Assembly: GCA_900696645.1 (NCBI GenBank)
Contig: CAADGV010000012.1
Span: 96,181 to 160,180, forward strand
Direction of reading: 5' to 3'
DNA length: 64,000 bases
From: an uncultured Chlorobiota bacterium
GTDB taxonomy: Bacteria > Bacteroidota > Ignavibacteria > UBA10030 > UBA6906
Shown here: piece after piece, positions 7,762 through 17,329 of the stretch
Position numbering within the stretch: the first letter of the stretch is position 1
Layout: every line of letters begins with the position of its first letter
Made by a program: the position numbers and the translations under genes
Notes under the pieces: model-generated
Told to the model about the DNA's origin: nothing
Databases searched by the model: none
The model's input: the letters and a program-made list of their open reading frames with translations, nothing else

Positions 7762-10602
7762 ATGAGAAGTCTGTTTGCGTTTGCAGCAGTATGCTGCCTC
7801 ATTTCATTCTTGCAGAACAATACATCCGCCCAACGCGCCGACGGTTTTTGGCAGGACGTTGCCGAGCCGGCAATTCCATCGGTTGGCGAACGGCTGATCG
7901 TTCCGGTCGCGTACAGAACTGTTGAACTCAATCTGAATGCGCTGAAGAATCTTCTCTCCCAAGCCCCGTGGGAGGAAAACGTGAGAGCGTATCACTCGAA
8001 TGTCCGGTTGAGTCTTCCTATGCCGGATGGAACATTCGAACCATTTCGTATTGTTGAATCTCCCATCATGGCACCGGAGCTTGCAGCACGTTATCTCGAA
8101 ATCAGAACATACCTCGGTCAAGGAATCGATGATCCGACGGCAACCGTTCGTTTCGATGTAACACCCGCGGGATTTCACGCGATGATTATCTCCGCCGGCC
8201 CGACCGTCTACATTGACCCGTTCAGCCGCAGTACCACGCAGCACTACATCAGTTATTATAAACATGCAGTACTTTATGATGAGGCGCGCCGTTTTGAAGA
8301 GATCGGGGTTGAAGATCCGAACGGCGAAATGGCGCGGGAGATTGCCTCGCTTGTTGCGGCAAACCGTTTCACATCCATCGGCGAACAGTTGCGGACATAC
8401 CGGCTGGCGTTGGCTTGTACCGGTGAGTACGCGACATTTCACGGCGGCACGAAGCCGCTTGTTCTCGCGGAAATGGTCACCGCAATGAACCGTGTGAACG
8501 GCATCTACGAACGCGAGGTAGCAGTCCGCATGGTGCTGATTCCGAACAACGATACGTTGATTTACCTGAATGCCGCAACGGATCCTTACACCAATAACAG
8601 CGGTTCCACAATGTTGGGTCAGAATCAAACAACCCTTGACAACATCATCGGCAATGCGAATTACGATATCGGGCATGTGTTCAGTACAGGAGGAGGAGGC
8701 ATTGCAGGGCTCGGCGTTGTCTGCCGTACAGGCAACAAGGCTCGCGGGGTTACAGGCCTTCCTTCACCTATCGGCGACCCCTTTTATGTTGACTACGTTG
8801 CTCACGAAATGGGGCACCAGTTCGGGGCAAATCATACGTTCAACGGCAACTCCGGATCGTGCAGCGGCGGAAACCGCAATGCTTCGACCGCCTATGAACC
8901 CGGAAGCGGCTCTACCGTTATGGCATATGCAGGTATTTGCAGTCCGCAGAACATTCAAAATGCCAGCGATGATTATTTTCACGGCGTCAGCATCGATGAA
9001 ATTGTAGCGTATACAACAACGGGGTTCGGTGCCGGGTGCCCCGTAGTAACGTCAACCGGAAACTCGGCGCCGGTTGTTGATGTGCCCGCTTCCGGGATCG
9101 TTATTCCGCTCAACACGCCGTTCTTCATGCCGGGCTCGGCATCCGATTTCGACAATGACCCCATGACCTATACGTGGGAGCAATTTGATCTCGGCCCTGC
9201 AGGGCATCCCAATACACCGAGCGGCGGCGCCCCGATTTTCCGCAGCTTCAAGGGAACGGCATTGGATTCCGTCCGATTCTTCCCGCGCATGTCCGACATT
9301 CTGAACAACACGCAGACAATGGGCGAGATACTTCCGAGTTATGCGCGTACGCTTACATTTCGTTTGACTGCCCGCGATAACAGGGCCGGCGGAGGCGGGG
9401 TAGGCAAGAATTCGACCGCAATCAGTGTCAGCGGAACAGCCGGACCTTTTGCCGTAACAGCTCCCAACACGTCCATCACATGGTTAAGAAACTCGGTTGA
9501 TACAGTACGATGGAATGTTGCAGGAACAGATCTGGCTCCGATCAGTTGCGCAACGGTCAACATCCTTCTTTCCACTGACGGCGGAGTGACCTATCCGACG
9601 GTTCTTGCCGCCAACACGCCCAACGACGGCGTTCAGGCAGTAACCATCCCGAACATTCTCACTACGACGGCACGAGTCAAGATCGAGGCAGTAGCAAATA
9701 TCTTCTTCGATATCTCGAACGTGAACTTTGCCATCGGGCCTGTTGCATCACCGTCGCTTATCTCTCCCGTAAATGCATCCACGGGCAATCCCACCTCGAC
9801 TTCGCTGCGGTGGCGAACTGCCAACGGTGCAGCAACATATCATGTGCAGTTCTCGAACGATCCGTCATTCATCAATCTGATCGTGAATGATTCGACGTTG
9901 ACGGATACTTCGCGTGCTGTCAGCGGCTTGCTGAACAATACTCTCTACTACTGGCGTGTCCGTTCGAAAAATGCCGAAGGTGTCAGTGGCTGGTCGGAAA
10001 CGTGGAATTTCAGAACAATCATTGCTCCGCCCGCTGCCCCGGCCCTTGTTTCTCCCCCCAACAATGCAGTCAACCAACCGGTGTCGCTGACGCTGCAATG
10101 GAGTTCCGTTATTTTTGCAACATCATACCAACTTGAAGTGGCAACCGATTCAGCGTTTACGGCAATAGTTGTCGATGATTCGGTGGCGGGAACATCACGC
10201 GGAGTCACGCTACTGAACGACATCAAGTACTACTGGCGTGTCCGTGCACGCAACGCTGGAGGATTGGGTAATCCCTCACCCATCTGGAACTTCACAACCG
10301 AAGCGGCACTTTCGGTGGCAGGACGGCAGGGGATTCCATCCGATTTCCAACTGATGCAGAACTACCCCAATCCGTTCAACCCGTCAACAGTGATCGAGTT
10401 TGCGTTGCCGCGTGAAGTGATCGTGACGATGGAGGTGTTCAGCCTTATCGGAGAGCGCGTTGCGTTGCTTGTTGATGAGAAGAAGACTGCGGGATACCAT
10501 TACATCACATTCGATGCGAAGGGACTCGCCAGCGGATCATACATCTACCGCCTGCGAGCAGGAGATTTCATACAGACGCGCAAACTGGTTTTGTTGAGGT
10601 AA
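7762..10602 (+). CDS. T9SS-secreted reprolysin-like zinc metalloprotease
   Basis: A 946-residue secreted protease. A signal peptide (MRSLFAFAAVCCLISFLQ, cleavage probably near residue 23) is followed by a propeptide-like region. The catalytic domain carries HEMGHQFGANHTF from about residue 348, the HExxHxxGxxH metzincin zinc site, with a likely Met-turn in VMAYAGICSP. Ig/cadherin-like segments follow, then two fibronectin type III repeats (LYYWRVRSKNAEGVSGW and KYYWRVRARNAGG). The T9SS C-terminal domain begins at NYPNPFNPSTVIEFALP and ends in KLVLLR. Type IX secretion would place it at or beyond the outer membrane. The ATG at 7762 with GGAAA upstream is preferred because it alone gives a signal peptide; the longer frame overlaps rsmA. 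The substrate is unknown. Confidence 0.9.
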   Translation: MRSLFAFAAVCCLISFLQNNTSAQRADGFWQDVAEPAIPSVGERLIVPVAYRTVELNLNALKNLLSQAPWEENVRAYHSNVRLSLPMPDGTFEPFRIVESPIMAPELAARYLEIRTYLGQGIDDPTATVRFDVTPAGFHAMIISAGPTVYIDPFSRSTTQHYISYYKHAVLYDEARRFEEIGVEDPNGEMAREIASLVAANRFTSIGEQLRTYRLALACTGEYATFHGGTKPLVLAEMVTAMNRVNGIYEREVAVRMVLIPNNDTLIYLNAATDPYTNNSGSTMLGQNQTTLDNIIGNANYDIGHVFSTGGGGIAGLGVVCRTGNKARGVTGLPSPIGDPFYVDYVAHEMGHQFGANHTFNGNSGSCSGGNRNASTAYEPGSGSTVMAYAGICSPQNIQNASDDYFHGVSIDEIVAYTTTGFGAGCPVVTSTGNSAPVVDVPASGIVIPLNTPFFMPGSASDFDNDPMTYTWEQFDLGPAGHPNTPSGGAPIFRSFKGTALDSVRFFPRMSDILNNTQTMGEILPSYARTLTFRLTARDNRAGGGGVGKNSTAISVSGTAGPFAVTAPNTSITWLRNSVDTVRWNVAGTDLAPISCATVNILLSTDGGVTYPTVLAANTPNDGVQAVTIPNILTTTARVKIEAVANIFFDISNVNFAIGPVASPSLISPVNASTGNPTSTSLRWRTANGAATYHVQFSNDPSFINLIVNDSTLTDTSRAVSGLLNNTLYYWRVRSKNAEGVSGWSETWNFRTIIAPPAAPALVSPPNNAVNQPVSLTLQWSSVIFATSYQLEVATDSAFTAIVVDDSVAGTSRGVTLLNDIKYYWRVRARNAGGLGNPSPIWNFTTEAALSVAGRQGIPSDFQLMQNYPNPFNPSTVIEFALPREVIVTMEVFSLIGERVALLVDEKKTAGYHYITFDAKGLASGSYIYRLRAGDFIQTRKLVLLR

Positions 10603-10629
10603 GAAAGCAGACGGGAAGTTCGCTGTTCA

Positions 10630-10650
10630 AGGCCCGCTTCGGCGGGCTTT
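10630..10650. terminator. Rho-independent terminator between convergent genes
   Basis: GCCCGC and GCGGGC (10632-10637 and 10642-10647) pair around a TTCG tetraloop, flanked by AA on the left and TTT on the right. It lies 27 bases after the protease stop and just before the stop of the leftward beta-lactamase-like gene, so it probably works in both directions. Confidence 0.8.
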
Positions 10651-10655
10651 GATGT

Positions 10656-11573
10656 TTAGTGTGATCGTGCAACAAGATAGTCCCAACTCATTTTGGCAAT
10701 CCCGGCAATAATACCTTCATTTGTCTCGTTATTCTCCTTCGAGTTTGAAACAAATACCGCAAGGGCAAAGTGCCTTCCATCGGGCAGCGTCACGATGCCA
10801 ATGTCGTTCACGGCTGCCGCTACTCCCGATTCGTCCCTCCCTGAAGTCCCTGTCTTGCGAGCGACGATGGTTCCCGCAGGCAGGTTGCCCTTGATTCTCT
10901 TCGGCCCGGTTGAGGTTTCGACCATAATCTTCCACAACAATTCGAAACTGCTTGAAGAGAGCAGTTCTCTTCGATAGAACAATTCGAGCAATTGAACCGC
11001 TGCGCCCGGAGTTGTCCAATTCGTGAATTGAACTTCCCAGGCTTTGTGCATTTCCTCCTCCGTCGTCTTGATGGAGACGTCATGAACTCCTAAACCATGA
11101 ATGAACTCCTCCACTTTTTCCGTCCCTCCAGCGAGCGTGAAGAGAATATCACATCCGTTATTGTCGCTTTGAGAGACCGTGTAAGCGAGAATATCGCTCA
11201 GCGGGAGTTCAACATTCCCATCAGGATATTTTTCCCTCAGCGGGCTCCAGGTATCGGGCAACAAATCCTGTTTCGCAATTCTGATTTTCTGATCGAGTGA
11301 GAACCCGCCTTCATCCACTTTGTGAAGGACGGCCAGCGCGAGGTGGAATTGGTACACACTTTGCATCGGGTAATGCTTATCGCCGCCAACAATCAGCAGT
11401 TCCCCGTTGTCGAAGTTTATGATTGCAACACCAACGTCTGCCCGCTTTGTTTTGAGAAACTCTTCAAGATCAGCCTTCAGGTGGTCGAATTGAGCAATGG
11501 CGGATTGAAGAAAGAGAAGAGTCAGAAAGCCAGCGGCCACAGATTTCAGGGGAATCATAGAGTCTTTTCTCAT
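10656..11573 (-). CDS. Class A beta-lactamase-like protein with catalytic Lys replaced by Gln
   Basis: A 305-residue exported serine-hydrolase-fold protein, closest by eye to the PER/CblA-type (A2) class A beta-lactamases. The signal peptide runs IPLKSVAAGFLTLLFLQSAIA. Active-site motifs, numbered from the chosen start, are Ser72 in MQSVYQF, SDN at 136-138, Glu172 in EEEMH and KTG at 240-242. The SxxK lysine is Gln75: codon CAA, one base from AAA, and the usual following Pro is His. In this family that Lys is needed for acylation, so hydrolysis of beta-lactams may be lost or altered. The start codon overlaps the preceding gene's stop as ATGA; an internal ATG at 11558 is also possible. It is translationally coupled to the glycosidase-like gene. 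Confidence 0.85.
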   Translation of the reverse strand: MRKDSMIPLKSVAAGFLTLLFLQSAIAQFDHLKADLEEFLKTKRADVGVAIINFDNGELLIVGGDKHYPMQSVYQFHLALAVLHKVDEGGFSLDQKIRIAKQDLLPDTWSPLREKYPDGNVELPLSDILAYTVSQSDNNGCDILFTLAGGTEKVEEFIHGLGVHDVSIKTTEEEMHKAWEVQFTNWTTPGAAVQLLELFYRRELLSSSSFELLWKIMVETSTGPKRIKGNLPAGTIVARKTGTSGRDESGVAAAVNDIGIVTLPDGRHFALAVFVSNSKENNETNEGIIAGIAKMSWDYLVARSH

Positions 11574-12790
11574 TGGTTGGCGAATCCGTATTTCACAAAC
11601 GCAAAACTTCCGAACGCCCGCAACGCTTCCGCCTGGGCGTGTACCGTGCCGATGTCGCCCACTTTGTATCCGTCTTCGCCACCGTGCAGGTTCCATCCGT
11701 TACGGATACCGTTATCGCTCTCACGATGCAGCGTAACTGTTGCCTTCCCGTGGCCGTTCGTCCAGACGTGGTCAAGCATGCGTTCGATCTTGCCGGGCAG
11801 ATCGGCGAGCTGGTCGTGCGCAATCAGATACGCTTCAAGCAGAAAATTCACGAACGCGCCGTTGCCGTCCATATGTGTTTGATAAAAATCGGTTTGATCA
11901 ACCCAGTTTGCTTCGGGGCTCATGATATGCCGGGCGGTAGCAACGGCAATTGTTCTGAACTTCCCGTCATTCGTCGCACGATACAGAGCGGCGGCCACGG
12001 CGCAGTAACCCGTCCCGTGCCACGGTAATTCTTTCCCGAACGCCGCGCGGCCGGGTCGCCCTTCCCATCGTCCGTTTCCTTTATACAGAGTCTTTTCGAC
12101 GCCCGGTGTTTGTCCGTCACCGTTCCACACAAGCAGCGCATCGTCGAGATAGCGTTGTTCGCCCGTTGCGTTGAAGAGCAAGCAGGCAACCGTCACCATC
12201 TGATTCATGTTGCTGTTGGTGAAGATCGGTTCGTTCACGCGTGCAGTAGGCGGCCAATTGTACCACGTCCAGAAACCTTCATGGTTGGAAAGCCGCCCCT
12301 CTTTGCGTGCGCCGTCGTAGCGTTTCGCAGCATTCGTGACCAGCGGCGTGTTGATCTTTCCGGTTACATCCCACCACTTGAGTTCAGCGAGCGCTGCCCA
12401 TGCCCTGTCGTCGACCCAGTAGCCGTTGTCGAGACGGGTTAAATTGCGCTGTACGATGTGATACCGCAGCAACGCGCTATCCCTTGTTACTGCAAATAGA
12501 AACGCATCGCCGATGGCCCCGTACGCCCCTTCCCAACCGGGAGTGTACACGCGATGGAAGAGTCTGCCGATTGCGTAGGCACGCTGAAGCCAAATTTCAG
12601 TAGGTTTGTATTGCTGTGAGATTGCGGGGGCGGGTTGCGCAGGAGTTGTTTTCCCTCCTTCTTTCGAAAGATAAACGATAGCCGCAACCAACAGAAGGGC
12701 ACCAACCGCAATCAGGATTTTAATTGCATTTCCATTTCGCGGAACGCCTTCTTCCGTAAGATGATTTTTCCGTCTCGACCGCTTTGTCAA
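11570..12790 (-). CDS. Membrane-anchored six-hairpin glycosidase-like protein (GH76-like, tentative)
   Basis: A 406-residue protein with a basic N-terminus, one transmembrane helix (about residues 24-41) and an alpha-helical extracytoplasmic domain. Aromatic, Gly-rich helix-loop motifs recur as in (alpha/alpha)6-barrel glycosidases: YWVDDRAWAALAELKWW with a possible catalytic Asp pair, EGFWTWYNWPP, TNSNMNQMVTVACLLFNATG and NGWNLHGGEDG. This resembles family GH76 or related glycan-active enzymes, but I cannot confirm the family or catalytic residues by eye. Its stop overlaps the start of the beta-lactamase-like gene by four bases. The link to an exported beta-lactamase-fold protein suggests an envelope function, which is inference. 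Confidence 0.6.
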   Translation of the reverse strand: MTKRSRRKNHLTEEGVPRNGNAIKILIAVGALLLVAAIVYLSKEGGKTTPAQPAPAISQQYKPTEIWLQRAYAIGRLFHRVYTPGWEGAYGAIGDAFLFAVTRDSALLRYHIVQRNLTRLDNGYWVDDRAWAALAELKWWDVTGKINTPLVTNAAKRYDGARKEGRLSNHEGFWTWYNWPPTARVNEPIFTNSNMNQMVTVACLLFNATGEQRYLDDALLVWNGDGQTPGVEKTLYKGNGRWEGRPGRAAFGKELPWHGTGYCAVAAALYRATNDGKFRTIAVATARHIMSPEANWVDQTDFYQTHMDGNGAFVNFLLEAYLIAHDQLADLPGKIERMLDHVWTNGHGKATVTLHRESDNGIRNGWNLHGGEDGYKVGDIGTVHAQAEALRAFGSFAFVKYGFANQ

Positions 12791-12852
12791 TTCTTCACCA
12801 ATGTCATGATCATGAATTCATCGATGTGGGCTGAGGAAATTGTCCGCCTCAC

Positions 12853-14400
12853 TCAACGCATCAGCAGAATCTTCTTTGTTGCACTCAAATCCCCCGCCTG
12901 CAATCTGTACATATACACCCCGCTTGCAAAACCGTCCGCATTGAACTTCACCGACTTGAACCCTGGAACCTGAACCTCATCCGCCAATGTCGCGACCTCC
13001 CGGCCCAGTACGTCAAACACCTTAAGCGTAACATGGCCACCTGTCGGAAGTTGATAGCTGATGGTTGTTGTCGGATTGAACGGATTCGGATAATTCTGGT
13101 GGAGAACAAATGCCTCCGGCACAGTCGGTTCTGGATTCACAGATGTCAATTGAAGAAACGGCGAGTAGAAAACTGTGCCGAACGCCGCGCTATCAGGCCG
13201 GTGGTAGATCCAGCTCTCAATCACCAGAGAATCGTTCGACCCCCAGTAGTTGTTTTGGGCGGCAATATCCTGTGTGCCGTTGTTGTAGAGTTGGTAGATC
13301 GTGCCGCCGTTATTGTTGTTGTCGAACCTATTCTTGCCGTCGTCCGTTGTGTCGGCATTGCTGAGGTCGCCAACCACGGGTTTCGGCGAATTGTTGAGTC
13401 CGGCAGAAGAAACAATTGTGATACCCCAATAGTTGTTCTTCAGGATATTTCCTGTGATAATCGGAGAGTTGGATGGCCCGCCCGTCTGAACCGTGATGCC
13501 GCTACCCGAGACAAGCGGATCGGGATTGATGCGATTGTTCTCGATACGATTGTAGCGGATGAGCGGACGTAACGTTCCCCCGGCACTCAATCCCTGTACA
13601 ACAATACCAAAACTATTGTTGTGAAGGTAGTTGTGCTCGACTATCGCATTGCACACGTCGCTGCTGGTAAGAGTCACAAGGCTGATTGCTCCCGCCCGAA
13701 AATAACTTCCATTGTAGATTTCGTTTCCGCGAATAACCGGGTTGTTCGTCCCCTGCCCCCCGATGGCGATAGCGTTTCTCGCTCCGGTGTTCTGGTAGTT
13801 GTTGTACCGGAATAGATTGTCTTCAATGAGGGGCGACGAGTTGACATTGGCGGTAATCGCGGATTGGCGATTGTATTCAAACACGCAATCCCTGATCGTC
13901 GGACTCGCTTCAAAACAACGAATGGCGTTCGTGCTGTTTTTAGTGAACAGGGAATGGGAAATGGTCGGGTTTGCATTGAAGCAGTACACCGCGTCCACAG
14001 CATTCATGATTCTGCAATAGGAGATCACACAGAGAGAATCAACTGCCGTATCATCAAACCGGAAGCCGCGATACCAGCCTGCGCTGTCAACACTTCCTTT
14101 CATGACGATTGAATCTGTTGCAGTTCCGATGGCACGCAACACACCGAAAACCGTGAATCCTTTTCCCGCACCTTGGGTCACAGTAATACTTGATCCCGGC
14201 AAAATGGTCAGCCTGTCATTTGCTGCAATTGTAATCGTATCCGTCATCGTGTAGTCGGGAAATGTTCCCGTCAGAGTACCGCCGGAGAACGCGACAAGAC
14301 TGTCGAGATTCCACTGCACACCTGTGTTAGGCGTTGTGTAGCCCGCGAAGGCGTGGACAGTCATGATCGAAACAAACACAGTGAAAATAGTCCTTAGCAT
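12853..14400 (-). CDS. T9SS-secreted right-handed beta-helix protein
   Basis: A 515-residue secreted protein. A signal peptide (MLRTIFTVFVSIMTVHAFAG) precedes a parallel beta-helix of NosD/DUF1565-type repeats with recurrent short strands such as NPTISHSLFTKNSTNAIR, SPTIRDCVFEYNRQSAI and NPVIRGNEIYNGS. It ends in a T9SS C-terminal domain, NYPNPFNPTTTISYQLP to KKILLMR. Such proteins bind or cleave polysaccharides at the cell surface, but no catalytic residues can be assigned. The start at 14400 is chosen because the longer frame, from 14547, runs into the upstream methyltransferase gene and would bury the signal peptide. A 76-base gap separates it from that gene. Confidence 0.88.
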   Translation of the reverse strand: MLRTIFTVFVSIMTVHAFAGYTTPNTGVQWNLDSLVAFSGGTLTGTFPDYTMTDTITIAANDRLTILPGSSITVTQGAGKGFTVFGVLRAIGTATDSIVMKGSVDSAGWYRGFRFDDTAVDSLCVISYCRIMNAVDAVYCFNANPTISHSLFTKNSTNAIRCFEASPTIRDCVFEYNRQSAITANVNSSPLIEDNLFRYNNYQNTGARNAIAIGGQGTNNPVIRGNEIYNGSYFRAGAISLVTLTSSDVCNAIVEHNYLHNNSFGIVVQGLSAGGTLRPLIRYNRIENNRINPDPLVSGSGITVQTGGPSNSPIITGNILKNNYWGITIVSSAGLNNSPKPVVGDLSNADTTDDGKNRFDNNNNGGTIYQLYNNGTQDIAAQNNYWGSNDSLVIESWIYHRPDSAAFGTVFYSPFLQLTSVNPEPTVPEAFVLHQNYPNPFNPTTTISYQLPTGGHVTLKVFDVLGREVATLADEVQVPGFKSVKFNADGFASGVYMYRLQAGDLSATKKILLMR

Positions 14401-14476
14401 AGGGGAGTTCTTTCGAAATAAATGTGACACGATAAAATGTAGGGACTGAGGCAACCAACTGCAACGCTGCAGCACA

Positions 14477-15718
14477 TCAACGGGGTTCAAACAACACCAT
14501 CGTCTCCATGGTTGCGGTTCCGGGAAACATGTCGAAGGGCACGGCACGTGCCGGCTTGTATCCGTTCTTTTCCCACCGTTTCAGCTCTTTTGCAATCGAA
14601 TCAATATCACAGAAAATGTGCAGCACACGCCGCGGGTGTTTTGCGGCGATACACTCGATGACACCCGCTGAAGGTCCTTTGCGCGGAGGGTCAAGCAGCA
14701 CGACATCATCCTTTCGGGCGCCCGACATGATTCTTTCAAGTGATTCGTCGTTGACATCACTCCGTATGAAGCGTACGTTGGAGACCTTCTGCCGCTTTGC
14801 ATTTGCAATTGCCGATTCAACGGACGGAGGCGATAATTCTACTGCAACAACAGAATCCACGCTGCTGGAAAGGCACAGTGCAAACAATCCGTATCCGCAA
14901 TACAAATCGAACAGCGTTGACTCCTTGGTCGGTTGCAGAAGTTGCTCCGCCGTTTGAATCATCTTCTCGAGAATCGCCTGATTGATCTGTGAGAAGGAAA
15001 GCGGTGAAAACAAGAAACTTCTTCCCATTGTCCGGTGGAAGATTTCCGATTTACCGAACAGCTTCTTGAATTTCGGCCGTGAGTCCGGGCTTTTCGATCC
15101 TAGATAGTACCCCGGACTTGAGCTGTCCTCATATATAAAAACGCCGATGATGCTCACGTTTTTTTTGGTGAGAGATTTCGAAAGCGTGTTGGCGGCGTGA
15201 ATTGCTTCGGGAGAGATATCATTCACATTGAAAATGACAGTCTGCTCCGAGTAGTTGCCTTTGATCACAACATGATTCAGCACCTTCGCAAGTTTCTTCG
15301 CATACGGTTTGGAAATACTCTCCTGAATCTGCTTGTAAATTATGCTATGTGCGGACGGTTCGATGGCGCATCGCATAACAGGAAACGGTTTCAGTTCACC
15401 TTCTTCATTCGGGCTGATTAGCCCGAGCCGTACAGAATCCCGAAACGAGAACATACGACGTTTCGTTGTGGTCCGGTAGTCCCTGCCGAGCGGAGAGCGA
15501 ACGAGCGACTCAAGCCGGCATGAAACCCTCAGCCCCTTCCAGAATTTCTGCAATGCCTCATTCTTCAATGCGGCTTCTGCATCGTACTCCAGATTCACGG
15601 CATGACAAAGCCGGCATCGTTGCCCGGTTGGAGTCTGACACTCGCCTTCGTCAAGTCGGCGGGGAGAAAGCTGTGCTGCTGTAATGGTTGAGGAGAGAAC
15701 CTCTTCAAATGGCTGCAT
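14477..15718 (-). CDS. TrmA/RumA-family RNA (uracil-5-)-methyltransferase
   Basis: A 413-residue SAM-dependent RNA m5U methyltransferase of the TrmA/RlmC/RlmD family. A Cys cluster near residues 27-38 (CQTPTGQRCRLC) may hold the 4Fe-4S cluster found in RlmD-type enzymes, though one further Cys would be expected nearby. The SAM-binding motif is LFDLYCGYGLFALCL, followed by VVAVELSPPSVE and VLLDPPRKGPS. The catalytic Cys lies in HIFCDID (usually SCNP) and the general-base Glu in MFPGTATMETMVLFEPR. The SCNP to FCDID divergence means the exact rRNA or tRNA target cannot be called. It sits 50 bases downstream of the aminotransferase gene and may be co-transcribed with it. Confidence 0.85.
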   Translation of the reverse strand: MQPFEEVLSSTITAAQLSPRRLDEGECQTPTGQRCRLCHAVNLEYDAEAALKNEALQKFWKGLRVSCRLESLVRSPLGRDYRTTTKRRMFSFRDSVRLGLISPNEEGELKPFPVMRCAIEPSAHSIIYKQIQESISKPYAKKLAKVLNHVVIKGNYSEQTVIFNVNDISPEAIHAANTLSKSLTKKNVSIIGVFIYEDSSSPGYYLGSKSPDSRPKFKKLFGKSEIFHRTMGRSFLFSPLSFSQINQAILEKMIQTAEQLLQPTKESTLFDLYCGYGLFALCLSSSVDSVVAVELSPPSVESAIANAKRQKVSNVRFIRSDVNDESLERIMSGARKDDVVLLDPPRKGPSAGVIECIAAKHPRRVLHIFCDIDSIAKELKRWEKNGYKPARAVPFDMFPGTATMETMVLFEPR

Positions 15719-15768
15719 GAACTCTTTCGATGCGGAGACGGAGACTGCTGCGTCTCAACAGGTGCACA

Positions 15769-17082
15769 TCAATGGGAAAGTTGGTGAAGTGATTTTTCCA
15801 GCCGGGGCAGCATCTCCCGAATCTCGGCTAACGAGACTGCTCCGACGGAAAGTCTGAACCATCCCGAATCTTCATTCATTCCGAACGCCTGGAACGGAAC
15901 AATCGCCAGTCCCGCCTGATGCAGCAGGTAGCGGCGGATGTCTTCGTTTGTACGAAGGGCGTCGCCCGATGGCGTCTTTCTTCCGTTCAACGCGAAACGG
16001 GCCGTCAAATAGATAGCGCCCATCGGCGTAATCGCATCGACGGGCAAGCCCTGCTTGCGTAGCGACAGAATGCCCTTGTACAACGCGTCGAGTCGCGATT
16101 GAAGTCCTGCCTTCATTTTCTTGTGATATGCTTTGACCTGGTCGGTGGCGCTCAGGAGTTTGGCAACGGCAACCTGTTCGGCACGCGGCGCCCACGCCCC
16201 CACATGCCCGATAATACTCGACATTTTCTGAACAATATCCGGCGGACCGACAACCCAGCCGACGCGAACGCCTGTTGCGGCAAACGGTTTTGAAATGCCG
16301 TCAACAAAAATCGTGTACGGCTCCATCTCAGGGCAAAGAGTCACTGGATTGTAGTGCACGGTCGAGCCGAATGTCAGCATCCAGTACACCTGATCGTACA
16401 TCACAAACAGCGGTCGCTCGTCGCGTCCGCGGCGCGCATTCTCCTCCAACACAAGATCGCAGATTTCCTCCAGCGCCCCCTTGCTGAATGCCGTTCCTGT
16501 CGGATTCAGCGGAGAGTTGAGGGCAAGCAATCGTGCTCCACGAATGTGCGGCTCGAGATCTTTTCTTGTCGGGAGAAAAGCTCTTTCGCTGTTGCAGATA
16601 ACAGGCGCACCCTGTGCCCCGACCTGATGGCAGTAGTGGTTGTTGTTCCACGAGGGAACCGGATATATGACACGATCTTCCGCGTCAACAACTGCGCGAT
16701 ACGTGCCGTAGATTCCGGGGCGTGATCCGCCGGTCACCAGCACGGATTCCAAAGGATATTTCAGATCGAGCCATCGTTCGTAGAATGCGAGAATCGATTT
16801 TTTCAAGGGCAGCATACCATCGGAGGGAGGATAGTTCGTTTCGCCGCGCTTCAACGCCTCTTTGATATTCTCTTCCAGAAATTTCGGGATTTTGAACTCC
16901 GCCGGACTGAAATCGCCTACTGTTAGATTGCAAATGGTCTTCCCTTCCGCCACCATGGCACGAATATCGGCGGCAATCTTCAGAATCTCAGACCCGATCA
17001 ATCCCTCAGCCATCGTCGAAACCCGACGCGCGGCGCGGTGGGACACGTTTCGCTTCGCCTCAACAAGATGTTCTTTCTGCAT
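15769..17082 (-). CDS. PLP-dependent class I/II aminotransferase
   Basis: A 437-residue fold-type I aminotransferase related to aspartate and aromatic aminotransferases. Diagnostic features are NYPPSDGMLPLKKSI for substrate/cofactor entry, VTGGSRPGIYGTYRAV, NSPLNPTG at 189-196, YDQVYW with the pyridine-nitrogen Asp at 230, and the Schiff-base Lys265 in VDGISKPFAATGVRVGW with the phosphate-contacting Arg. It would move amino groups between an amino acid and 2-oxoglutarate in the cytosol. Specificity cannot be read from the sequence. An N-terminal stretch of about 25 basic residues precedes the usual start; an internal ATG at MAEGLIG (about residue 24) is an alternative. Confidence 0.9.
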   Translation of the reverse strand: MQKEHLVEAKRNVSHRAARRVSTMAEGLIGSEILKIAADIRAMVAEGKTICNLTVGDFSPAEFKIPKFLEENIKEALKRGETNYPPSDGMLPLKKSILAFYERWLDLKYPLESVLVTGGSRPGIYGTYRAVVDAEDRVIYPVPSWNNNHYCHQVGAQGAPVICNSERAFLPTRKDLEPHIRGARLLALNSPLNPTGTAFSKGALEEICDLVLEENARRGRDERPLFVMYDQVYWMLTFGSTVHYNPVTLCPEMEPYTIFVDGISKPFAATGVRVGWVVGPPDIVQKMSSIIGHVGAWAPRAEQVAVAKLLSATDQVKAYHKKMKAGLQSRLDALYKGILSLRKQGLPVDAITPMGAIYLTARFALNGRKTPSGDALRTNEDIRRYLLHQAGLAIVPFQAFGMNEDSGWFRLSVGAVSLAEIREMLPRLEKSLHQLSH

Positions 17083-17329
17083 AAAGTGTCTCCCTCGTGA
17101 ACGTTACCTGTGTCTGGAAATGAATATAGTGTTTTCATGATGAAGATGGAACGCCGCCAGGAACGTACTGCCGAAAGAGGCATTGCGCGAACGATTGTAG
17201 AAACAACAAGGCTCGCACATTCTCAGCACAGCATGAGGTAAGCAGAACCTTCCTTAATCTGACAAAAACCTTCTGGCATATACATTGAACTCATGTGAAC
17301 AAATCGTGCTCTTACGACTGTCCTGCACT

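Noticed and set aside
7804..8676. 290-codon minus-strand frame opposite the T9SS metalloprotease
   Set aside because: Fully antisense to the protease; composition is Cys/Arg/His-rich as in shadow frames.
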